A stretch of DNA of 64,000 nucleotides from a virus: IMG/VR virus record IMGVR_UViG_3300031963_000004, positions 62,001 through 126,000 of that record; one strand, given 5' to 3'. The notes under the pieces are model-generated. The model saw only the letters and a list, made by a program, of their open reading frames with translations. It did not search any database and was not told the origin of the DNA. Positions 26,190 through 36,088 of this stretch are shown here, in pieces; position 1 is the first letter of the stretch; every line of letters begins with the position of its first letter. The translations under genes were made by a program, and so were the position numbers.

Positions 26190-27080
26190 TTATAATCCGT
26201 ATCTTCCGCGTAGTGCGTTGAAGTTTTGTTGAATTTGACTTGCGTTTAATGCTTGCCCGTAGATAGCAACTGAGCCAATATCACCGCGCCAATAGTTGTC
26301 TGACCGTGCTACTGCTTCTATTCCACTGTTTATAAATTGACTAAATGTTATGCCAGTTGCAGGAGTGCCTATCTGTTGTCCATTGACATAGTAAGTTAAT
26401 ACTCCACTAGTAGTTTGTGTCACAGCTACAACTATCCACTGGTTATCTGTTACGGTAAAAGATGCGGATGATTGGTTAGCCCACGGACTATTAGGACCGG
26501 TGCTAAAATGCAATGTCCAGGTGCTTCCGGACACGTGATACATATAGGTATTAAAGTTGCGATTGTTCCCGTCGCCACCAAACAAGTTACGATAAATGCC
26601 ATTGCCGGTATTGGCATTCACTGTTCTAATTGCAAACATTGTAGTCTTACCTGTATAGGCAACATTCATTTTAGATGTGGTCACAGGAGCAAATTGATTA
26701 GTGCCATTAAAACTAAAGTAACTAGCTGAATCTGCATCGGTAAAAGTTGGCCCGTTGGTCAAGGTAGCATTGTTTTCATAAGTGCTAAGGTCCGTCCAGG
26801 TAGTACCTGAACCAGGATAACTTGCGAGGTCACCTGCATCTAAGTGTAGTAGTAATCCTGAAGTAACCATAGAGTATGATCCTGTCCAAGGACGACCCTC
26901 GACTAATCCACTAGGATGTGATTGAGTGGTTACTGTGTTGTTTGTATAAACAGTTGGTAGTAATGTTTTATCTAATGTGCTTGGGCGACCGTCCGTTGCA
27001 CGTTTAGTAGCTGCCGCAGTTAACTTAGCATCTTGCTTTGCTTGTTTAGTCGATAGTGTTGATATACCATTTAGTGACAT
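26190..27080 (-). CDS. LamG/concanavalin-like virion protein
   Basis: 296 aa. From about residue 75 the sequence MVTSGLLLHLDAGDLASYPGSGTTWTDLS and later GDIGSVAIYGQALNASQIQQNFNALRGRYG are hallmarks of LamG-type lectin domains in phage adhesins. It is probably a carbohydrate-binding virion surface protein. AGGAAAA precedes the ATG. It sits in a block with terminase and a fibre-like gene, all on the minus strand. Confidence 0.8.
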   Translation of the reverse strand: MSLNGISTLSTKQAKQDAKLTAAATKRATDGRPSTLDKTLLPTVYTNNTVTTQSHPSGLVEGRPWTGSYSMVTSGLLLHLDAGDLASYPGSGTTWTDLSTYENNATLTNGPTFTDADSASYFSFNGTNQFAPVTTSKMNVAYTGKTTMFAIRTVNANTGNGIYRNLFGGDGNNRNFNTYMYHVSGSTWTLHFSTGPNSPWANQSSASFTVTDNQWIVVAVTQTTSGVLTYYVNGQQIGTPATGITFSQFINSGIEAVARSDNYWRGDIGSVAIYGQALNASQIQQNFNALRGRYGL

Positions 27081-27081
27081 T

Positions 27082-27363
27082 TTATTTTCCTATTGGCTTT
27101 TCGCCTGTCATGTATGGTAAACTGAACCACAATTTAAACCATTCGGGAGTACCAGGCTGTATGTTATGTTGTTTCATTAATTGACCTTTTTCTGTACCTG
27201 TATAACTTATATTAATCTCACCACCAATCGGGTGTTGTGTTATACCTGAAAGTTTTTTTAAATCTTCTATTGTAGTTTCTTGGTTTTCTTGATATGTTGG
27301 AACGGACTTGAGTTTATCAAATCCGTTCATTACTTGTGCTTGTTTCCATACGTCAAAGGTCAT
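27082..27363 (-). CDS. Small hypothetical protein
   Basis: 93 aa with TPEWFKLWFSLPYMTGEKPIG near the end; the N-terminus is helical. A CTAAATA late element ends 4 nt before the ATG with no Shine-Dalgarno. Probable virion or assembly protein by context; no family recognised. Confidence 0.65.
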   Translation of the reverse strand: MTFDVWKQAQVMNGFDKLKSVPTYQENQETTIEDLKKLSGITQHPIGGEINISYTGTEKGQLMKQHNIQPGTPEWFKLWFSLPYMTGEKPIGK

Positions 27364-27367
27364 GACG

Positions 27368-27373
27368 TATTTA
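27368..27373 (-). promoter_or_regulatory. Late promoter element, leaderless start
   Basis: TAAATA core on the minus strand, 4 nt before ATG 27363. Confidence 0.4.
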
Positions 27374-27375
27374 GT

Positions 27376-28071
27376 TTACTTTACGTCGAGTGGGCGTTTT
27401 TTGGTTGCTAGTAAACAATAGTATTGTTCGTGTACCTCTATTTTATTACCTTCTTCGTCAACACCTATCGTTAAATCAAAGTCAATCTTATCAAATTTGT
27501 CTACATCGAATCCTGCTCTCATTAACAATGCCATTAATTGAGTAGAACCCATAATACTATAATGATTTAGATTAGTTTCATGCTTTCTCTCACAATCCGG
27601 AGCAGGAACTTCAATGTAAATTTTACCGTTGAGTTTTAACAGTCTGTTATATTCCATTAAACTAAAGATAGGATATGGGCTATGTTCAAGTGCGTGTCTT
27701 AGAAAAATAAAGTCTACGCTCTCATCATAATATCCGTCGGCTTGTGGAATAAAACTTAAATCATACTTTTTAATGTTGTGTCCTTTATCTTCACATAACT
27801 TAATGTCACCAGGACTTAATGTTACGCCGACTACATTAGTATATTCTCTAGCTTTCATTTCATCAAGAAAATAACCAGGACCACAACCTAAATCTAGAAT
27901 GACAGAATCTTTTGGCAAATTTAAAGGGTCAACGTAATTTTGAACGGTTTGTGTTGTAAGTTGCTGATGAAATTGGCTTTCGCCCTCATCATAAATGTGC
28001 GCTGAATAAAGATATTCGTTGTAGAATTTTAATTTGATAAGATCAAGGGTATTGTTAATGTCTATTAGCAT
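27376..28071 (-). CDS. Class I SAM-dependent methyltransferase
   Basis: 231 aa. SAM motif I DSVILDLGCGPGYFL (residues 56-69), motif II region VVGVTLSPGDI, then DFIFLRHALEHSPYPI and the LLKLNGKIYIEVP strand, as in small-molecule or cap-sugar methyltransferases. The substrate is not evident. It could modify a glycan together with the epimerase at 31 kb, or a host metabolite; it has no DNA-methylase signature (no DPPY). Confidence 0.85.
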   Translation of the reverse strand: MLIDINNTLDLIKLKFYNEYLYSAHIYDEGESQFHQQLTTQTVQNYVDPLNLPKDSVILDLGCGPGYFLDEMKAREYTNVVGVTLSPGDIKLCEDKGHNIKKYDLSFIPQADGYYDESVDFIFLRHALEHSPYPIFSLMEYNRLLKLNGKIYIEVPAPDCERKHETNLNHYSIMGSTQLMALLMRAGFDVDKFDKIDFDLTIGVDEEGNKIEVHEQYYCLLATKKRPLDVK

Positions 28072-28123
28072 GATTTTCCTAAAAATAAGATAAACTTACT
28101 TATTCAGAAAGTAGCTAATTAAA

Positions 28124-29306
<1,183 letters not shown>

Positions 29307-29327
29307 CTGACGGGACAAATGGTGTAG

Positions 29328-29335
29328 TATAAATA
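29328..29335 (+). promoter_or_regulatory. Late promoter, exact TATAAATA
   Basis: Exact T4 late consensus TATAAATA on the plus strand, 23 nt before ATG 29359, with AGGAG in the leader. Confidence 0.75.
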
Positions 29336-29358
29336 GTAGACTATTTTAGGAGAAAAAT

Positions 29359-29790
29359 ATGAAAAAACTATTACTTTTACTACTAGTTCCAGGACTGGTA
29401 TTCGCTGCTAAAGCCCCTCAGGGTGTTACTTATGATGCACAAATCGTCAGAGTCAACGACGGAGACACAGTTGTTATTGCAGCCCCGTTTTTACCGCAGC
29501 CCCTCAAGCCAGAACTAGCAGTAAGAATATATGGAGTTGACACTCCTGAAAAGGGTCATAGAGCGCAGTGCCCTAGTGAAAATGAGCGTGGTCAAATGGC
29601 AACAAAATTCACTACAAATGCCGTTGCTAAGTCAACTAAACGTCAGGTAATTCTTTATGGTTGGGACAAATTTGGTGGTCGTGTTCTAGGGGATATTGTA
29701 CTAGACGGTCAGAGTTTACGTGCTATGTTAATTCAAAATGGGTTTGCCCGTGAATATTTTGGAGAAGCAAAGCAAAGCTGGTGTAACTAA
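29359..29790 (+). CDS. Exported staphylococcal-type nuclease
   Basis: 143 aa with a Sec signal peptide (MKKLLLLLLVPGLVFA-A). The SNase fold residues are present: VNDGDTVVI (Asp), VRIYGVDTPE (Arg56, Asp61, Glu64) and GGRVLGDI (Arg108). It would degrade DNA or RNA in the periplasm or outside the cell. Encoded alone on the plus strand inside a minus-strand block, behind an exact late promoter, and convergent with the spanin genes. Late export suggests roles in reducing viscosity at lysis, salvage, or blocking incoming DNA. Confidence 0.9.
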   Translation: MKKLLLLLLVPGLVFAAKAPQGVTYDAQIVRVNDGDTVVIAAPFLPQPLKPELAVRIYGVDTPEKGHRAQCPSENERGQMATKFTTNAVAKSTKRQVILYGWDKFGGRVLGDIVLDGQSLRAMLIQNGFAREYFGEAKQSWCN

Positions 29791-30057
29791 TTACTTACCG
29801 ATTTTTTCGTAGATATTTTTTTGAATATTATACCAGTCGTTCCAGCCATTTACTAGTACTGCACATTCATGATATGAAGTATAGTTATTAGTAATAGCAG
29901 TAGATAATTCACTCAACTTAGCGTCCTCCTTTACTTGCTGTAATGGGGGACATTTTTGTTTAAGCATCTCTGGAGCTTCAGGGAACTTGGCAGTCAATGG
30001 TACAGGAGTTGAACATCCTGCTAACATTAGTAAACTAATTAGTAGTATTTGTTTCAT
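29791..30057 (-). CDS. o-spanin-like lipoprotein (Rz1 analogue)
   Basis: 88 aa with a lipobox (LLMLAGCS), so lipidated at Cys15 and anchored in the outer membrane. The mature part is CPPLQQVKEDAKLSELSTAI... followed by NGWNDWYNIQK. Starts 4 nt inside the end of the i-spanin gene, the typical coupled layout. It would bridge to the i-spanin and fuse inner and outer membranes at lysis. Confidence 0.8.
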   Translation of the reverse strand: MKQILLISLLMLAGCSTPVPLTAKFPEAPEMLKQKCPPLQQVKEDAKLSELSTAITNNYTSYHECAVLVNGWNDWYNIQKNIYEKIGK

Positions 30058-30503
30058 TTCGTTGGCTCCTGTGCCGCATCATTGTGAGCCTTAATAAACT
30101 CTTTAGGTATTTCACATGCTCCGCCGGGAGCAAATTTTGCATCGTATTTGACTATTTCTCTGTCAATATACTTTACAATATCTTTACCTCTGGTCTTAAT
30201 ATATTCTCTCTTAACTACAATTTTCTCAACAATTTTGGTATTTTCTTTTGCTGATTGAACTTCTGCTTCTTTAATTTGTTCGGATACCTGGGCGACCCTT
30301 AATTTCCAAGTATTTTCATTTAACATAGCACCTTCCATAAACACCCCGAAAGTAAGTAGTAACAATGACACAAGCTGGATTACAAGCTTGTATTTTTTAA
30401 TTAGAGGTACGAAAGATAAGAGGAAAGCTAGGAATAATCCTGCAACGCCAGCTAAAAGAATTGAATGAAAGACCCAGTCCGGGGTAATTGATAGTATCCA
30501 CAT
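30054..30503 (-). CDS. i-spanin-like protein (Rz analogue)
   Basis: 149 aa. Two N-terminal hydrophobic segments (about residues 12-34 and 40-60), then a coiled-coil periplasmic part (KEAEVQSAKENTKIVEKIVV) ending in FAPGGACEIPKEFIKAHNDAAQ, a tail I recognise from phage spanins of this lineage. Works with the lipoprotein just downstream. CATAAATA lies 5 nt before the ATG with no Shine-Dalgarno: leaderless late start. Confidence 0.8.
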   Translation of the reverse strand: MWILSITPDWVFHSILLAGVAGLFLAFLLSFVPLIKKYKLVIQLVSLLLLTFGVFMEGAMLNENTWKLRVAQVSEQIKEAEVQSAKENTKIVEKIVVKREYIKTRGKDIVKYIDREIVKYDAKFAPGGACEIPKEFIKAHNDAAQEPTK

Positions 30504-30508
30504 AATAT

Positions 30509-30516
30509 TATTTATG
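30509..30516 (-). promoter_or_regulatory. Late promoter, leaderless start of i-spanin
   Basis: CATAAATA on the minus strand; 5 nt to ATG 30503, so +1 would fall on or next to the A of ATG. Confidence 0.55.
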
Positions 30517-30757
30517 CAGAAAGTATACCACTTAGGTACAGAATTGACATAATTATGTTAAGAATCCACATGCTAGGCTGACGCCAAAGAAACCCTAACC
30601 AGCCCCAAAGAAAGGCAGTTAATAGCCCAAAATACTTGTTGATAGGTACAAAATCATGACTGGTAAGATAGACTGTGATTAGTGCGAAAACTGTTGCTGC
30701 CCATTTTACATAAAAATCTATATCTTTTCCAAATAGTTTTATATCACCTTGGTACAT
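30512..30757 (-). CDS. Small membrane protein, holin candidate
   Basis: 81 aa from ATG 30757 (MYQGDIKLFGKDIDFYVKW); an ATG at 30802 is also in frame but lies inside the epimerase gene. Three hydrophobic segments (WAATVFALITVYLT, YFGLLTAFLWGWLGFLW, SMWILNIIMSILYLSG). The family occurs in other T4-like phages. Being directly upstream of the spanin genes makes a holin role attractive but unproven. Confidence 0.7.
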   Translation of the reverse strand: MYQGDIKLFGKDIDFYVKWAATVFALITVYLTSHDFVPINKYFGLLTAFLWGWLGFLWRQPSMWILNIIMSILYLSGILSA

Positions 30758-31709
30758 AGTATGGGCTGTTGATAAACCAGTCGTAGTACTTTTTAAACCC
30801 ATCTTCTACATTAACTTTGGGGGTGTAGTTGAAATCACGAATAGCTTTGTTAATACTTAATCTACCTCGTTTAGGAAAACTTAAATCTCTAGGCCCTACG
30901 ATAAGTTCCCCTTTACCTGCAATTTTAATTGCTAGTTCTGCTGCTTCTTTTAATGTCCAAAACTTATCAGCACTACGGGTGATATTGTATAACTGATTTG
31001 TTGTATTAGGGCTTAAGCTTGCTTGCACAACACCCTCTGCTGCGTCATCTACATAAGTAAAGTCTAACACTTCATCAGGACCATTTACTTTAAGTGTTTG
31101 GCCTCGTATTGCGCCTAGAACAAATTTGCTAACAACTCTATCTTCCACATCAAACTCGCCGTATACAGCACTAGGGCGAATAATAACATATTCAATACCA
31201 GTCCTGCGACTATAATCTTGTACAAGTTTTTCTCCCATAAGTTTAAAGATACCATACTGCCCTATGGGATTACATGGACTATCTTCTGTTACATCATGTT
31301 CAAAGTCTCCATAAACCATGCTTGAACTAATATAGACAAATCTCTTTACGTTATTTTTTATTGAGGCTTCTAATAGATTAGTAAGACCCTCACACATAAC
31401 TTTAGAACCAAGGGAAGGATCTGCCTCTACTGCCTTTTGTCTAGGATAACTAGCACAATGTATAACTAAATCAAATTTTTGTGTTTGAAATATTGTATCT
31501 ACATTTCTTTTATCAGTAATGTCAACCAAATAATTTGTATACTTTGAGATTTTATTCCTACGTTCCTTAAGTAGATAATCTATTTCAGCCTGAGGTATGA
31601 AACCATAATTAGTATGATTGTCTACAATAGACACCTCATGGTCGTTTTCTAGTTTACTAACTATGTTATGACCAATTAACCCCATTCCGCCTGTAATTAA
31701 TATTTTCAT
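30744..31709 (-). CDS. NAD-dependent epimerase/dehydratase
   Basis: 321 aa, extended SDR family. GGMGLIGHNIV (GxxGxxG, residues 7-17), acidic DNHTNYG, VIHCASY, the serine region YISSSMVYG and YGIFKLMGEK (YxxxK). Probably a UDP- or dTDP-sugar 4-epimerase or 4,6-dehydratase. It may supply sugars for virion or host-surface glycans. Stop overlaps the holin-like start; the start overlaps the 78-aa gene. Confidence 0.88.
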   Translation of the reverse strand: MKILITGGMGLIGHNIVSKLENDHEVSIVDNHTNYGFIPQAEIDYLLKERRNKISKYTNYLVDITDKRNVDTIFQTQKFDLVIHCASYPRQKAVEADPSLGSKVMCEGLTNLLEASIKNNVKRFVYISSSMVYGDFEHDVTEDSPCNPIGQYGIFKLMGEKLVQDYSRRTGIEYVIIRPSAVYGEFDVEDRVVSKFVLGAIRGQTLKVNGPDEVLDFTYVDDAAEGVVQASLSPNTTNQLYNITRSADKFWTLKEAAELAIKIAGKGELIVGPRDLSFPKRGRLSINKAIRDFNYTPKVNVEDGFKKYYDWFINSPYYVPR

Positions 31710-31942
31710 TCGTACTTTAACTTATAATATGTAAATTGCTCATCAGTCATCGTAGCTTCAATTGTATATTCCCAACCCCACGATATTGGTCTTGTACCTC
31801 TATGCCAAGTAGGGTCAATAGTATTTTCCATAACCCATTTACCTTTTTCTGATTGCTCAAATTCTACTAAATTTTGTGCAGCCCATAAATCAGGATCTTC
31901 AACGTCTCCCATATGAAATTGATGAACTACTACTTTTTTCAT
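31706..31942 (-). CDS. Small conserved hypothetical protein
   Basis: 78 aa: MKKVVVHQFHMGDVEDPDLWAAQ, then a WHRGTRP...WGWEYTIEATMTDEQ stretch. Overlaps the genes on both sides by 4 nt (thyA upstream). Seen in T4-like phages, function unknown. Confidence 0.7.
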   Translation of the reverse strand: MKKVVVHQFHMGDVEDPDLWAAQNLVEFEQSEKGKWVMENTIDPTWHRGTRPISWGWEYTIEATMTDEQFTYYKLKYE

Positions 31943-32796
31943 ACTGCCATTGTAGCTTTAATAGGCTCATGACATTGATAATCTTCTAAATGAATATCTT
32001 CCATTGTAAATTGTTCAATATCTTTAATATCAAAATTCAAGAATAATCTTGGCAAAGGATATTCTTCTCTTGAAAGCTGTTCTTTTACCTGTTCAACATG
32101 ATCCTTATAAATGTGTGTGTCACCCATACTAATTATTAGTTCACCTACTTTATATTTGCAAACGTGAGCAATCATGTGTGTAAGTAACGCATAACTTGCT
32201 ATGTTAAAAGGTAATCCTAAAAATACATCAACACTACGTTGATACATATGGCAGCTTAATTCATTATTCTTGTTAACGTAAAATTGACTCATTACATGAC
32301 AAGGAGGTAGTGCCATATCTTCTAATTCAGCAACGTTCCATGAACTAAGTATGTGACGCCTGCTATGTGGATCTTCTTTTAATTGAGTTATTAAAGTTTG
32401 TAATTGGTCTATAGCAACACGCACCGGTGGCTTATCAGTTTTTACCCAATCACGCCATTGTACTCCATAGATACGACCAAGATCGCCTTCAAACTTTGCT
32501 TTATGTTTCCAATACGGTGCAAGTGCGTTCCATGTCCATATTGTTACTGCACCATCACGTGTACCGTGTGTTATTTCTGCAAGTCTACGCTCGTCACTTG
32601 AGCCTTCAATGAACCAAAGTAGTTCACCGACGCAAGCTTTCCAAGCCAACTTTTTAGTTGTGATGGCTGGAAAGCCCCTACGCAAATCAAAGCGAATACT
32701 ACGTCCAAACACACTATAAGTGCCAACACCAGTTCTATCATCTCTGACCTCTCCGTTCTCTAAAATATCTTCTAATAAGTCATGATACTGTTTCAT
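31939..32796 (-). CDS. thyA: Thymidylate synthase ThyA
   Basis: 285 aa. All family landmarks: VRDDRTGVGTYSVFG, LGRIYGVQWRDW, DPHSRRHILSSWN, the catalytic Cys166 in ALPPCHVMSQFY, and LPFNIASYALLTHM. Converts dUMP to dTMP with methylene-tetrahydrofolate, raising dTTP for phage DNA synthesis. Operon with 31706 and 32793 through 4-nt overlaps. Confidence 0.96.
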   Translation of the reverse strand: MKQYHDLLEDILENGEVRDDRTGVGTYSVFGRSIRFDLRRGFPAITTKKLAWKACVGELLWFIEGSSDERRLAEITHGTRDGAVTIWTWNALAPYWKHKAKFEGDLGRIYGVQWRDWVKTDKPPVRVAIDQLQTLITQLKEDPHSRRHILSSWNVAELEDMALPPCHVMSQFYVNKNNELSCHMYQRSVDVFLGLPFNIASYALLTHMIAHVCKYKVGELIISMGDTHIYKDHVEQVKEQLSREEYPLPRLFLNFDIKDIEQFTMEDIHLEDYQCHEPIKATMAV

Positions 32797-33089
32797 AATT
32801 TGTTTAGTAATCTATCTGTTTGTGGTTGAACTGCTTTAGCAATATTTTCTACATTAAGAATAAATTCAACAGTAACAATACTTTCGTCTAACTCATCCAA
32901 TTTTCTATTAACAACTTCTTCAACTTGTTCATATTCAAGACCTTGTTTTAATAAGTTTTGAATGTTTATTGTTAACTGTTTTTTCTCTCTGAGTTTGACT
33001 ACTAATTTTTTTAGAAATTGTATGGGAATTTTACTTTTTTCAACATCTTCAAGTATGTGTTCCCATTTCTTATTAAACTCTGAATTCAT
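32793..33089 (-). CDS. Small helical hypothetical protein
   Basis: 98 aa, Lys/Glu/Leu-rich and almost wholly helical with a coiled-coil character. Starts 1 nt after the upstream gene and overlaps thyA. Function unknown. Confidence 0.65.
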   Translation of the reverse strand: MNSEFNKKWEHILEDVEKSKIPIQFLKKLVVKLREKKQLTINIQNLLKQGLEYEQVEEVVNRKLDELDESIVTVEFILNVENIAKAVQPQTDRLLNKL

Positions 33090-33090
33090 T

Positions 33091-33747
33091 TTATGTTGTT
33101 ACTTTGGCCTTTGTTGCTTTAGTTTTTTTCGCAGGTTTTTCAGCTGGCGCCGGCATCATTGCTGCTGCCTCTTTCATTAAACGATCTGCCTCTGCCATCA
33201 AGCCTTTAGCTTCTCGGTTCATTTTTTCTGCTTGGCTTCTAAGATTTGCTGCTAAATCAGCATCACCTAATGCACCTTGACTAGCTTGTGCAGGTGGTGT
33301 ATTTTGTTGACCACGCATTCTTCTTGCAACCTCACCCGGACTTTGTAGTCCTGCCTGTTTATCTAGTTCGGCTAATTTTTTAACAGCAGCCTCACCTTGT
33401 TGCATTTCATTTAGAATTTTGTTTAATTCTTCTAATTTGATTTGTGTACCTGGACTTGGTGTCATCACTACTTGTGATGTTTGGGTTTTCTTTAGTAAGC
33501 CCTCACGGTGTAACATTTGTAATAGCAATTTACCATCTTGTGTAAATGTACGATTGAGTGCGTCAGCAAGATTTTCGCTGTTTTGCCCAATATCGCTTTC
33601 GATACATTTCATTAATGCATCATGAATAATTGCGTTTAATATTTCGGTATAAACTACTAAACACATATGTGGTTCATCAGGAATTTCTCTGAATACCACT
33701 GCTACTTTTCTGTCTCCGATTTTACCTACATGTCTGATAAAACTCAT
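33091..33747 (-). CDS. Conserved T4-like phage protein with Ala/Lys tail
   Basis: 218 aa. The first 90 residues (MSFIRHVGKIGDRKVAVVFREIPDEPHMCLVVYTE then AIIHDALMKCIESDIGQNSENLADALNR) are strongly conserved in cyanophage and related T4-like genomes. After residue 110 it turns into an Ala/Met/Lys-rich coiled-coil and ends in a Lys/Thr/Ala tail. Role unknown. AGGAG and a GTAAATA element lie upstream. Confidence 0.8.
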   Translation of the reverse strand: MSFIRHVGKIGDRKVAVVFREIPDEPHMCLVVYTEILNAIIHDALMKCIESDIGQNSENLADALNRTFTQDGKLLLQMLHREGLLKKTQTSQVVMTPSPGTQIKLEELNKILNEMQQGEAAVKKLAELDKQAGLQSPGEVARRMRGQQNTPPAQASQGALGDADLAANLRSQAEKMNREAKGLMAEADRLMKEAAAMMPAPAEKPAKKTKATKAKVTT

Positions 33748-33819
33748 AATAATCTCCTATGCTTAAGCTAGAGATATTTACTATGAAGATAGTTTACAAA
33801 AATTTATTTCGGGTAAGAA

Positions 33820-34095
33820 TCAATTAGACCCTGACCAATATAATTCGTATAGGGTAGCGTCAGAGGTGCTTTCAAAATACACATAATGTTTATTATAGTC
33901 ACGCATTGATATGGGCATGCCTCTTATAGGCGAAGAGTTATCCATATCAATAGGACCTAATACAAACCTACCTGTTGTTTTATTGCGTATCCAATCTAGA
34001 CTATCTGTAGTAACCGGTGTAGGACACTTGACAAAATGCGGAGGTATTAAGGTTAATTCTCTATCTGAGTACCAAATAGCAGGATTGAGCATCAT
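33820..34095 (-). CDS. Small hypothetical protein
   Basis: 91 aa, aromatic and Pro-rich (WYSDRELTLIPPHFVKCP; YNKHYVYFESTSDATLYELYW). Overlaps the next gene by 4 nt. Function unknown. Confidence 0.6.
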   Translation of the reverse strand: MMLNPAIWYSDRELTLIPPHFVKCPTPVTTDSLDWIRNKTTGRFVLGPIDMDNSSPIRGMPISMRDYNKHYVYFESTSDATLYELYWSGSN

Positions 34096-34430
34096 ACTAT
34101 AACACGTTTTTCCGAATCAGTTGCGCGGTCACTATAAATTTGATGACCGTTTTTACGAATGTAATCTACGATGCCTTGAGGCGCTGCCTCAAAACTTTCT
34201 CGCAACATTGTTTCGGTTACATCTTCTTCAACATCAAAGACATAAATTTCGTAATTTCTTTGAGTGTTATTTCTTGCCCTTAATAATAAATGATTCAACG
34301 GAATTGATTCAGGCAATGGCAGTTCCATTAATGTGTTGTAGGTGCATTCTTGCATATACTGTGTGACATTGAATAGGCTTTCCAGCCCATAACAATCCCA
34401 CACAGCCAAATATTGATTACTCTTGCTCAT
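34092..34430 (-). CDS. Small hypothetical protein
   Basis: 112 aa from ATG 34430 (MSKSNQYLAVWDCYGLESLFN); an ATG two codons upstream is possible. A region of short helices and strands with KEITVFDV-like character (NYEIYVFDVEEDVTE). The start lies inside the 35-aa membrane protein gene. Function unknown. Confidence 0.65.
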   Translation of the reverse strand: MSKSNQYLAVWDCYGLESLFNVTQYMQECTYNTLMELPLPESIPLNHLLLRARNNTQRNYEIYVFDVEEDVTETMLRESFEAAPQGIVDYIRKNGHQIYSDRATDSEKRVIV

Positions 34431-34524
34431 CGTCATTGCCTACTTTACTGACAAAGTAAGAAATACCATAAACAAAAATTCCAATCATACTCAAAGTAAG
34501 TAATACAGTTAAAATATCATTCAT
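34417..34524 (-). CDS. 35-aa single-pass membrane protein
   Basis: ATG 34524 with AGGAG 9 nt upstream reads MNDILTVLLTLSMIGIFVYG followed by ISYFVSKVGNDDEQE and a stop. One transmembrane helix with an acidic C-terminus. The end overlaps the start of the next gene by 14 nt, supporting translational coupling. Function unknown. Confidence 0.65.
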   Translation of the reverse strand: MNDILTVLLTLSMIGIFVYGISYFVSKVGNDDEQE

Positions 34525-34537
34525 AATATTCTCCTAA

Positions 34538-35806
34538 TTATTTGTCATCATAAATTGCGTATGTACCAAACGGGGGATTAGGATTTTTGTCACCGTGAAT
34601 GATCCATGTAGTATCACAGTAATCTGGATCGCCCCAAGTACCGCAAGGATAACCATCTGTGAACACAATCAATCGTTTTGGTACGTTGCCTGCTTCTTTG
34701 AGATAATCAAAGATTACACCAAAGTCTGTGCCACCTCCACCTTGTGGTTCATATTCATCAATCGTATCAAGATTTTCACTTGTAAAATCTTTGCAGTTAT
34801 AAATGTCAGTATCAAAGCAGAATACATGAACTTTGTAACCATCAAATGCTTCCATCATGCCTGCGATTTCACTTAAAAAAGCTTTTGCTTGATGATCACC
34901 AATTGAACCACTCATATCAAGTGCAACAACTACATCAATTTCTTCGCCCGGTGTCATACCTGGCATTACTGCATCCATATGCCAACCTCTACGTGAGGGG
35001 CGCATCCAACTATAGTCAGTACGAATTGCACTAGTCAAGTTAGTTTGAATCAATTCACGCCAGGGCATAACTGGGTTGGTAACATCTTTGATAAGACGTT
35101 CAACACCTTTTGGCAATGAACCTGCTTCGGCACTTTGTGCAGCCTGAAGAATTGCCTGTTTCATTTCTTGGCGGGCTTGTTCACGTTCCTCATCAGACAT
35201 TTTGGGACGCTTACTTTTACCTTCACCTTCTTCACCATCATCACTATCACCATCACCATCCATGTGATCGTCAAGCATTTTATCAATGAGATCATCTAAT
35301 GAAATTTTTTGTACGTTTTTCATTAGGTCATCATAAATTTCTTCGGCTGCTTTACCGTCATACTTTGTTTCGTATAAGCAAGGTACAGTAGTAATAAAGT
35401 CACCGACTTTATGACGTTTTAGGTCTGCGTTTACTGCATAGTCATCAGCAATATTCCAAATCTGAGGATCACGTGTGCCTCGGCGACCCATATGATCGTA
35501 AACAACATGTAACACTTCATGCCCAACAAGAAACTCTACTTCTTTGGGCTTAAGCATCATGATGAATCTTGAATTGTAGTAAAACTTTTTGCCGTCAGTA
35601 GCAGCAGTGCCGCACCATTCATCAGCATTTACAAGTGTAAGCCTTGTTGCAAGATTACCAAAAAAACTATGGCGTAATAGTAGACCAATACGTGCAGTGA
35701 CCAATCGTTCACGGGCTGCATGATCTACTTTTGGATCAGTAGGTCCAATTAGATTGTCGAATTTTTTATTGCGTTTTTTCTTTTTTCCACCGATAACGTC
35801 ACTCAT
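34538..35806 (-). CDS. Metallopeptidase-like plus VWA domain protein (DUF2201-like)
   Basis: 422 aa. Zinc-peptidase motif HEVLHVVYDH (HExxH at 96-100) in the N-terminal half, a long acidic linker (GDGDSDDGEEGEG, residues 184-196), then a VWA-like domain with the MIDAS motif DMSGS at 297-301 and a Gly-rich GGGGTDF. This matches the predicted-metallopeptidase plus VWA-like family whose genes often pair with MoxR ATPases. The MoxR partner is encoded just upstream (36152-37249). Function in phages unknown; a chaperone or remodelling pair is inferred. Consensus early promoter. Confidence 0.85.
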   Translation of the reverse strand: MSDVIGGKKKKRNKKFDNLIGPTDPKVDHAARERLVTARIGLLLRHSFFGNLATRLTLVNADEWCGTAATDGKKFYYNSRFIMMLKPKEVEFLVGHEVLHVVYDHMGRRGTRDPQIWNIADDYAVNADLKRHKVGDFITTVPCLYETKYDGKAAEEIYDDLMKNVQKISLDDLIDKMLDDHMDGDGDSDDGEEGEGKSKRPKMSDEEREQARQEMKQAILQAAQSAEAGSLPKGVERLIKDVTNPVMPWRELIQTNLTSAIRTDYSWMRPSRRGWHMDAVMPGMTPGEEIDVVVALDMSGSIGDHQAKAFLSEIAGMMEAFDGYKVHVFCFDTDIYNCKDFTSENLDTIDEYEPQGGGGTDFGVIFDYLKEAGNVPKRLIVFTDGYPCGTWGDPDYCDTTWIIHGDKNPNPPFGTYAIYDDK

Positions 35807-35834
35807 ATTTTACTCCTATAATCTATTTTTTTGT

Positions 35835-35863
35835 ATTATAGCACCACATCGATTTACTGTCAA
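35835..35863 (-). promoter_or_regulatory. Consensus sigma70 early promoter
   Basis: Minus strand TTGACA (35863-35858) followed by GTAAATCG, 17-bp spacer ending TGC, TATAAT (35840-35835). Drives 35806; the upstream half lies inside the end of the 68-aa gene. Confidence 0.85.
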
Positions 35864-36066
35864 TGCAATTTTTTAGGGTCGATGGGTTCATCAAACATTT
35901 CATCTAATAGTTCCATTTCAATTGGGGTTGCCCTTTCTTCTAGTTCGCCTGATTCGGCTAGCCTTTTAATTTCTTCAACCAATTCATCAAGTTCTTCCTG
36001 TGACCCATCAAAATCATCAAAGCAACCTGGGACAAAAACTACCTTCATTTTCTTTTCTTCAGTCAT
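35860..36066 (-). CDS. Small acidic protein between MoxR and VWA genes
   Basis: 68 aa, very acidic (DDFDGSQEELDELVEEIKRL). AAGG lies upstream. Encoded between the ATPase and the VWA protein, it may be a third component or adaptor. No family recognised. Confidence 0.65.
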   Translation of the reverse strand: MTEEKKMKVVFVPGCFDDFDGSQEELDELVEEIKRLAESGELEERATPIEMELLDEMFDEPIDPKKLH

Positions 36067-36088
36067 AACATACCTTTATAAGAAAAAA

